A stretch of DNA of 64,000 bases from Corylus avellana (lineage: Eukaryota; Streptophyta; Magnoliopsida; Fagales; Betulaceae). Of this stretch, positions 56,607-64,000 are shown one piece after another (position 1 is the first letter of the stretch; every line of letters starts with the position of its first letter). The stretch covers positions 19,111,358 through 19,175,357 of the forward strand of contig NC_081544.1 in NCBI RefSeq assembly GCF_901000735.1. Direction: 5' to 3'. Both the position numbers and the translations under genes were made by a program. Below the pieces are notes generated by a model that was given only the letters and a program-made list of their open reading frames with translations, did no database searches and had not been told where the DNA came from.

Positions 56607-57108
56607 NNNNNNNNNNNNNNNNNNNNNNNNNNNNNNNNNNNNNNNNNNNNNNNNNNNNNNNNNNNNNNNNNNNNNNNNNNNNNNNNNNNNNNNNNNNNNN
56701 NNNNNNNNNNNNNNNNNNNNNNNNNNNNNNNNNNNNNNNNNNNNNNNNNNNNNNNNNNNNNNNNNNNNNNNNNNNNNNNNNNNNNNNNNNNNNNNNNNNN
56801 NNNNNNNNNNNNNNNNNNNNNNNNNNNNNNNNNNNNNNNNNNNNNNNNNNNNNNNNNNNNNNNNNNNNNNNNNNNNNNNNNNNNNNNNNNNNNNNNNNNN
56901 NNNNNNNNNNNNNNNNNNNNNNNNNNNNNNNNNNNNNNNNNNNNNNNNNNNNNNNNNNNNNNNNNNNNNNNNNNNNNNNNNNNNNNNNNNNNNNNNNNNN
57001 NNNNNNNNNNNNNNNNNNNNNNNNNNNNNNNNNNNNNNNNNNNNNNNNNNNNNNNNNNNNNNNNNNNNNNNNNNNNNNNNNNNNNNNNNNNNNNNNNNNN
57101 NNNNNNNN
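56607..57108. other. Assembly gap, 502 N
   Basis: An estimated-size gap, unlike the 100-N joins. It removes the 5' part of the LINE ORF1. Confidence 0.98.
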
Positions 57109-57291
57109 GTAGGGAATGGTATGGAGGCCCAAAATGAAATTATTATACAAAGCAAACGACCTGCAGAAGGGCGGGTAGAAGGAGTTATTTTGGAGCCTGG
57201 TAGTAAGAGAGGAAAAAGGAATGGAACAACTCACCAAACCCTTCGAAGAGGAATGGCGGTGGCTGGAAACCAGCCCCGCCCGTCGCCATGA
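57109..57291 (+). pseudogene. LINE ORF1, C-terminal end
   Basis: Open to the TGA at 57289-57291; basic tail with GSKRGKRNG and RRGMAVAGNQ. The stop overlaps the ORF2 start as ATGA (57288-57291), an arrangement that suggests coupled re-initiation. RNA-binding domain lost in the gap. Confidence 0.7.
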
Positions 57292-60200
57292 TTGTCTTGA
57301 GTTATAATTGCCGGGGGCTTGGGAATCCTTGGACAGTTGGGACCTTTGCCAGTTGGTAAAGGAAAAGAGGCCCGTTATGGTCTTTCTCATGGAGACCAAG
57401 TTACAAGCAAGGAGACTGGAATTTATAAGAGTAAATGTTGGCTTCACTAACAGTTTTGGCGTTGATAGCTTTGGCAAGAGTGGAGGCCTAGCCTTGATGT
57501 GGAATAATGATGTAAGTATTGAGATTCAAAACTATAGCCGTTGGCATATCAATGTGGTGATCAACTCAACACCGGAGACCCAATCTTGGAAATTCACAGG
57601 GTTTTATGGCAACCCCGATGCTAGTAAAAGACGTGAATCATGGAGTTTGCTAAATTATCTCCAGACTTTTAATCCCTTACCTTGGTTATGTGCATGAGAT
57701 TTCAACGAAATCTTGGAGGAGTATGAGAAGTGGGGTGGGAGGCGCAAAGCTCTAAGACAGATGCAGGATATTCAGAAGGTTGTGGAGCAATGTCACTTGC
57801 AGGATTTGGGTTTCTCGGGTCCTAGATTCACTTGGCATAATGGACATGAAGAAGATGGGTTTACCCAAGAACGGCTAGATAGAGCTTTTGGCAATATAGA
57901 GTGGTGTGAAATTTTTACAAACGCACATGTGGAGGTATTGGTGGCTCGTAGCTCTGATCATGCTCCTTTATGTATTCACTGTTCAATTGTGAGGAGAGTG
58001 GGAAGAAGAAAACCTCACGAGTTTCGGTATGAGGCTAGGTGGAGTAAAAAAGAGGGACCCAATGAAATAATCAAGAGAGTTTGGAGGCAAAAGAAGAGAC
58101 ATGGTGACGCCTGGCAGGGGATTAAAAATAATTTGGAGTGTCGCAAAAGAGAATTAATGCAATGGAGAAAGAAGGAGGTCCCACCAACTGAAGGCATTAT
58201 TTCTCAAAAATCTAAAATCTTGCGCACTTTGCAGGAAGTAGAAGGTACAGCCAGGTGGGGTGATATCAAAAGTTTGCAATATGAGTTGGGTGACCTCTTG
58301 GAATAGGCGGATTCGACGTGGAGACAAAGAGCAAAGATGCATTGGCTTAAAAATAGGAACAAGAACACGCGGTTTTTTCATGAATGTGTCAAACAGAGAA
58401 GGCGCAAAAATTCTATTTCCCAAATCGATGATGAGGAGGGAAGGAAATGGTCAAACCCGAGGAGGTTGAAAGGGCTTTTAGCTCTTATTTTCAGAATATT
58501 TTCACTTCCTCAAACACTGTAGGGGTGGATGAAAGTCTGACTTTATTGCCCAACAGAGTTACAGCTGATATGAATTCCATGCTTATTTGGGAGCCTACCA
58601 TAGAGGAGGTTTATATGGCTTTATCACAAATGGATCCCATGAAAGTGCCAGGCCCTGACGGCTTCCCGACATGTTTTTTTCCAAGATCATTGGGCCTCGG
58701 TGGGTCCTGAAATTGGGAAGGTCATCTCTGATTTTTTCAGGTATGGGTACATTGATAAGGATATTAACTTTACTCATATAGCTCTTATTCCTAAGAAAAT
58801 TGGAGCAACGAAAGTTACTAATTTTCGACCGATTAGTCTTTGTAATGTGGTGTACGAAATCATTTCTAAGATGTTAGCTAATTGGTTAAAAGTCATACTT
58901 CCGGCCATTATCTCACCCACTCAAAGTGCCTTCACTCCGGGGAGATTAATTACAGATAATATTTTGGTGGCCTATGAAACACTCCACACGATGCATGCTA
59001 GGCTGTGGGGTAAGGTGGGTTATATGGCTTTAAAACTCGACATGAGTAAAGCCTACGATAGGGTGGAATGGGTCTTTTTGGAGTCGGTGATGAGAAAGAT
59101 GGGCTTTGATGAGAAATGGGTGGGACTTGTAATGTCTTGTGTTACTAGTGTCAATTATTTAATTATTATCAATGGGGAACCTGTTGGTCTCATCCGTCCT
59201 TCAAGAGGGATTAGACAGGGGGATCCCATTTCGCCTTATCTTTTCTTGCTTTGTGCAGAGGTTCTCAGCCTTAAATCCCAAAAGGCTGCATTAGATGGAA
59301 GTCTTAAGGGCGTCCCTACCTCCCTAAGGGGCCCTAAGATTAACCATTTATTTTTTGCAGACGATAGTCTGATTTTCTGTAAGGCTACCTCGCAAGATTG
59401 GGCGACTTTGTCAGAAATTTTGGAAGAATATAAGGTGGTCTCAGGGCAACGTTTGAATAAAGAAAAGACTGTTGTTTTTTTCAGCAGAAATATTAGCAGG
59501 GAGGATCAGCTTAATATCCAAAATTTATCGGGGATAACCACTTCGCAACAATATGATACCTATTTGGGGCTCCCTGCTTTGGTGGGAAAATCCCGGATCC
59601 GGGAGTTTCATAAGATTAAGGAGAGAGTTAACAAACATGTCAATGATTGGAAAGCAAAATTCCTCTCACAGGCAGGGAAGGAGATACTTATTAAAGCAGT
59701 GATATAGGCAACACCAGCTTATAGCATGAGCATCTTTTCGCTTCCCAAAATGCTATGTAGTGAGTTAAATGGAATTATGCAAAAGTTTTGGTGGGGGCAC
59801 AAGGATAATGTGAAGAAGATACATTGGATGAGCTGGGAGAAAATTGGGAGATCAAAAGCTCAAGGAGTTTTGGGTTTCAGAGATTTAATTTGTTTTAATA
59901 AGGCCCTGCTAGCTAAGCAAGGGTGGAGGATTATCCAAAATCCCGATAGCTTGGTGGGAAGCATTTTAAAAGCAAAATATTTCAGCCAAAGTTCACTGTT
60001 GGAAGCAAAAATTGGTAGTAGGCCTTCCTTCGCGTGGAGGAGTTTATTGGCTGCAACTGATCTACTGAGGGAAGGGATGGTTTGGCGGATAGGGAACGGG
60101 CAGAGTGCAAAAATCTGCGGGTCCAAATGGCTTCTTAAGCCAATCTCCTTTTCAGTTCAGTCTCCCTATTCTCTTTTAGCAAGTGATGAAACAATAGCAG

Positions 60201-61423
60201 CCCTTAGAGACCCACATCTAAAAGGTTGGAATGTCCACTGATACGATCTATTTTTTAGAGAGAAGCAGAACTTATTTGCAATATTCCTCTGAGTAGATTT
60301 GATCACCCAAATAAAATGGTCTGTAGAGCAACGCCATCTGGTACATTTACAGTTAGAAGTGCCTATTTTTTGGAGCAAGAAAGAAACCAACATGGGAAGG
60401 GTTCGAGCTCAGAAGGAAAAGGTTGGGAATCTTTTTGGAAATTGATTTGGGGTATTCAAATCCCAAATTCCATGAAAGTATTCCTTTGGAGGGCTTGTAG
60501 CAACCTCTTGCCGACCAAAGATAATTTTCTACGGAGGGGTATGCATCTGGAGGTGAGGTGCTTCCTATGTAGTCAAGAGATTGAAACAATACATCACGTG
60601 TTGTGGGAGTGTCTAGCTGCATGGGATGTATGTGGGGGTATGTGATCACAAAATCTAGAAAATGGGGGTCGTGGACACAGATTTCAAAGAGGTTTTGGTG
60701 ACACTATTGGAGAAATGCAGTTCTGAAAAGATGGGTATAGTAGCGACTATTTCTCAAAGCCTTTGGAAAATGAGAAATAATGTCTTGCATAAAGGTCTCT
60801 TTACACATCCAAACCGCTTGGCCCATAAAGCCAAAGAGTCCCTAGTGCTTTTCCTGCAAGCAAATGAGAAAAATGAGTTGTTGAATGAAAGTTTAAGTGC
60901 AGCAGGTGAGGAGTTGGCGGCTTGGAGGAGACCACCACCTGGGGTTTACAAAATTAACTAGGACGTTGGCATGGAGGAGAGGAATAACCAGTTGGGTGTG
61001 GGTGTGGGTATGATTATCAGGGATTCACTTGGAGAGGTTATAGCAGCAAGGAGTTTGACAATTCAGACCAAACAACAACCGGTTATTGGGGAAACCATGG
61101 GAGCTATTTATGCAGCAGAGTTTGGACGTGATATAGGTGTTCAAAATGTAATCTTGGAAGGGGATTCTCTGATTGTGGTTAAACCTCTTCAAGCTGTGAC
61201 AGAGAATTTGAGTCCTTACAGACACCTTATCGACGATACTAGAATGCTTCTACGACATTTTCGAATGGCCCAAGTCAGTCAGATGAAGAGAAATTCTAAT
61301 AAAGCCACCCATGGTCGGGCTAGAGAAGCCGTTAAAAATTGTATTGATAATATATGGTTGGAGGAGACACCCCCATGTATTTTAGATACGATTGCTTTAA
61401 AGCGTGTAGCTCTTGTAATTTAG
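57288..61423 (+). pseudogene. LINE ORF2: endonuclease, reverse transcriptase, RNase H
   Basis: Starts MIVLSYNCRGLGNP, the endonuclease N-terminus; METKL, the decayed GDFNEIL (Gly codon now TGA at 57695) and SDHAPL (near 57957) follow to about 57980. RT covers about 58600-59700 with PGPDGFP, FRPISLCNV, LDMSKAYDRVEW, GIRQGDPISPYLF and the catalytic FADD at 59354-59365. zf-RVT lies near 60490-60640 (CFLCSQEIETIHHVLWEC), RNase H at 60960-61300 (GETMGAIYAAEFG, EGDSL). Lesions: frameshifts near 57350, 58447, 58680 (extra T in a T run) and 60260; stops at 57695, 58304, 59705, 60239, about 60643 and 60958. Each domain is readable, so decay is moderate. Confidence 0.92.
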
Positions 61424-61520
61424 AGTATTGTATTGATAATGGTTGGAGGAGACACCCCCATGTATTTCTGATTTGATTACTTTATATAGTGCGTGTAGCT
61501 CTTGTAATTTAGAGTTTTGT
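61340..61520 (+). repeat. Tandem duplication of about 95 bp at the LINE 3' end
   Basis: GGTTGGAGGAGACACCCCCA and the following GCGTGTAGCTCTTGTAATTT occur twice (61357 and 61441; 61402 and 61489). The second copy lies after the ORF2 stop. Confidence 0.85.
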
Positions 61521-61590
61521 AACTCTGGATTTTCTTATTAATGATAAATATCAACTTCTTCTTCAAAATAATAATAATAATAATAAAATA

Positions 61591-62563
61591 TGAGAGTTTA
61601 ATCATTGTACCAAATCATATACATCCATATCCAAAAATAATTGTGTCTACATCCATATCCATAATCAAAATACATCCTAACATAAAAATGTCAATACACA
61701 TGAGATGTAAAGAAATGAAACAATACATCATAATCAAAAAATATGTTAGCATAGAACATAATCTACCTCATACTCTTTATGCTCCCCCTTAAGGCCTTAA
61801 CCATGTACACAGGTGTCCCAAAGCACCATACATGCTCTCCTCCTTTTTGTCAAAATGGCAAAAGAATGAACTCAAATGGTCTTGCTTCTGTCTTTAGCAG
61901 GGTCGAATCCAGCCTTTCCGGGATTAATCCTACTTTGTTTCAGCCTGAATCTTTGCAAATTCCGTTAAATACTTATCAATGCCTAAATCTTTGAAAATTT
62001 TTATTTTTTTTATTTTATAATAAAAAAGAGGGGTATTTTAGAAATTTTGTTTAGATTAAATGAAAAATCCTAACGAAGAAAGAACATTGTAAAAAATTGA
62101 AAGTTCGATATATTGAACTTTTGAACATTGTGGAGTATATACTCTGAATTGAGAGTTTTTAAACATTGTGGAGTAATGTCAAAACATGTGGAAGCTCATA
62201 GGGGTTTTGTGAAGTTTCCTCTAATATTCATGTAGGTTTTGTGATGTTTGGGGCTTACTTTACTTATTGACGGCTTCAAGGATATTTCAAGAATCATTAT
62301 ACTTTGATACTTAATTTCATTATTTTGGAGAGTTATTATTTGCTATGGATATAATTAATAGATTGCAAGTTTATTTTAGAAAGATATCTTGAATAAGGTT
62401 TAATTTTTGTTGTTTATTTATACTGAGTTAACATTTGAGTTAAATCCATGGGGACTTATTTAATTAGTAAATAAGTCTTGGGAGGTATGTCGAGTTAACC
62501 ATTAGTTAATTCATTCTCAACGGTGTTACATATGGGGATGATGTATAACATTACTCGCCCTTG
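61591..62563. other. No gene recognised; AT-rich
   Basis: Contains short repeats of CATCCATATCC near 61622-61660. No coding or RNA gene signal. Confidence 0.5.
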
Positions 62564-64000
62564 TGTGACACCCAAAATTATTTAATTAGAATAATTAATT
62601 GGGAGAGTTACTATCAGTTCTTTCCAAATGAATTAACTTGTAATTAACTAAGAATAGTACTACCCTATTACTATGAGCTTGACCTAATACATCAATAGTG
62701 CCCCTTATACAAATAAAACCCAAAAACTTTTTTAATTTTTATTTTTAAAAAGCAATAATTCTTTTTATTTCCTTACAAAGATAAATCACAATTGAAGATA
62801 CAACAAGCAGTGCCTAGGAGCTCTCACTCCACATGGAGTGCCTTGAGTAATTACAAAACTATGTTTAGTTTAGTTTGAGGGTTAGCAAGATTACTCGGTT
62901 CATTAGGGCTCGTTGGAAGTAAATTTTTGGATTTTTGGTTTTGGTAGAAAGTTCGACAAGGGGACTATCGAACGTTCGATTTGCAACCTTAGATCTGTTG
63001 GGTAATAATACACTGAACAGTCAAAGGGGGGGACCACCGAACGTTTGTTGACCAAATGGAGAACTGTTGTTTAATGACCAAACATTCGACCTATAACTCT
63101 AGAACCACTGTACTATAGTACACGAAATGTTCGACCATGCACAACTAAACATTCGATGACCTGCTAAACTGTCACAACAGTGCCCTCAGCTTTTCCAACC
63201 CTATAAATACCATCCTCCCTCACCTTCTTAGACCTCATTCCGCCCTTTTAGCCTTAGAGAAACCCTGCTTTAATGAATTTTTGACTTTTGGGAAGAAGAA
63301 TGAAGGTTTTCTTGGAGGCCTTGCTCTAGAGAGGTAATCTTCTTAACTTGACTTCTTCATTTCCTAGTTGTTATGCTGGTTAAATGCTTTTCATAGTGTA
63401 GTTGTTAGATTTGAGCTCAACTTGTTGTGTAGTTAGTTTCAATCTTGGTTTAAAAAGCATGGGTTAGCTTTGTAACAATGTTAGACGTAGTCTCTTCTGC
63501 ATGGAGATGTTATTTTCAGCTAAGAGTATGTTAGGGATCTTATTATGACCTTAGAAGTTGCTTAGAAGTAGCTTAGAAGTAATTAGAAGGATGTTTGGTT
63601 AGAAATGGATTTTCTGCCCAGCATCGAATGTTCAAACCTCTCTAATCAAACTTTCGAGGTCGAGGCCGAATGTTCGAGCTAACATGTCCGAACGTACGAT
63701 AGTCAGGTAAAAACTCTATTTTAAACGTGTTTATGTCTAGGATTCATTTTAGCTTAGATCAAGAACTTATGGTAGGTCTTTTAATAGACTACGAGGAAGT
63801 AGAATGTTTGGAAAAGTATTTGGAGGAACAATACGACCCGGGTGAGTACAAACTCACATGGATACTTGTTATTTTTTCCGTATTGCATGACTCTTTTATG
63901 TGTATCAAACATGCATCTTTACAACTCTCATGAAATACATTTTGATCTACTATGAAATCTATTTTGTGAAAACGTGTGTTGATTAATCAAGATAATAAAC
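62564..64000 (+). mobile_element. Gypsy-type LTR, 5' part
   Basis: Begins TGTGACACCC at 62564, with a promoter TATAAATA at 63202, and a segment at 63800-63870 (TATTTGGAGGAACAATACGA) matching in position and wording the block at 9137-9170 of the LTR at 8124. It runs off the window. Rich in TCGAACGTTCGA-like words near 62950-63080 and 63660-63700. Confidence 0.65.

Larger units (their letters stand above)
57109..61590 (+). mobile_element. L1-type LINE retrotransposon, 5' end in gap
   Basis: Carries the end of ORF1, then ORF2 with endonuclease, reverse transcriptase, zf-RVT and RNase H, the order of plant L1 elements, and ends in (AAT)n at 61566-61590. It could begin before the gap. Target duplication cannot be scored. 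Several stops and frameshifts make it inactive, though it is the best preserved element here. Confidence 0.92.

Noticed and set aside
56529..57477. Open frames of 175-302 codons across the 502-N gap
   Set aside because: Most of the codons are unknown bases. Only the ORF1 tail after 57109 is supported.
1..64000. CRISPR arrays, bacterial operons or organelle DNA
   Set aside because: Repeats have transposon features, spliced plant gene present, no prokaryotic gene organisation and no plastid or mitochondrial genes seen.

Overview
The window is nuclear DNA of a flowering plant, almost certainly a eudicot and probably a woody species (Fagales is only a weak impression). It is AT-rich and made mostly of nested, decayed transposable elements: LTR retrotransposons of both superfamilies with tRNA-iMet-type primer sites, an L1-type LINE, a tRNA-derived SINE, a CACTA end, Mutator-like and foldback MITEs. 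I recognise one ordinary host gene, a four-exon PLAC8/PCR (plant cadmium resistance, FW2.2-like) gene on the minus strand, present in three copies (complete at 45093-46274 and 53679-54860, partial at 50512-51705). No rRNA, tRNA, CRISPR or prokaryotic feature was seen.

Layout. 1-7077 and 9226-16302 are two nearly identical copies, 9225 bases apart, the first ending at a 100-N gap. The unit holds a Gypsy-type solo LTR, a small frameshifted coding-like segment, and the 3' half of a minus-strand Copia element whose LTR carries a TIR element and whose body carries a solo LTR. In copy 2 the Copia element can be followed to its decayed integrase, gag, primer site and truncated 5' LTR (11107-21775). 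21842-24005 is another Gypsy LTR, 24010-26230 the 3' end of an Athila/Tat-like Gypsy, and 26240-28492 a Copia 5' LTR plus broken gag. 30587-30933 is a short solo LTR. 31470-32694 is a foldback element whose arms are 11-bp minisatellites. 34419-41000 holds a SINE, a broken Gypsy gag and a 4.25-kb gag-only Copia element with perfect 5-bp target duplications.

41142-42685 is a Mutator-like element with a nested MITE, and 43193-44037 a retroposon flanked by 21-bp target duplications. The PCR gene region follows (43.2-47.6 kb) and recurs as copy C (51.8-56.2 kb). Between them lie two small contigs bounded by N gaps: 47704-50384, an inverted counterpart of 33.9-40.5 kb that lacks the gag-only Copia element but carries a CACTA end, and 50485-51705, a diverged copy B of the PCR gene. 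57109-61590 is a LINE with ORF1 end, endonuclease, reverse transcriptase, zf-RVT and RNase H, broken by stops and frameshifts. A further Gypsy LTR starts at 62564.

The repeated blocks bounded by exact 100-N gaps look either like recent local duplications or like both haplotypes placed in one scaffold. The presence/absence differences (Copia, CACTA, intron length) fit allelic or old duplicate copies. The most unusual object is the foldback element at 31470-32694. I found nothing I would call a new biological system with confidence.
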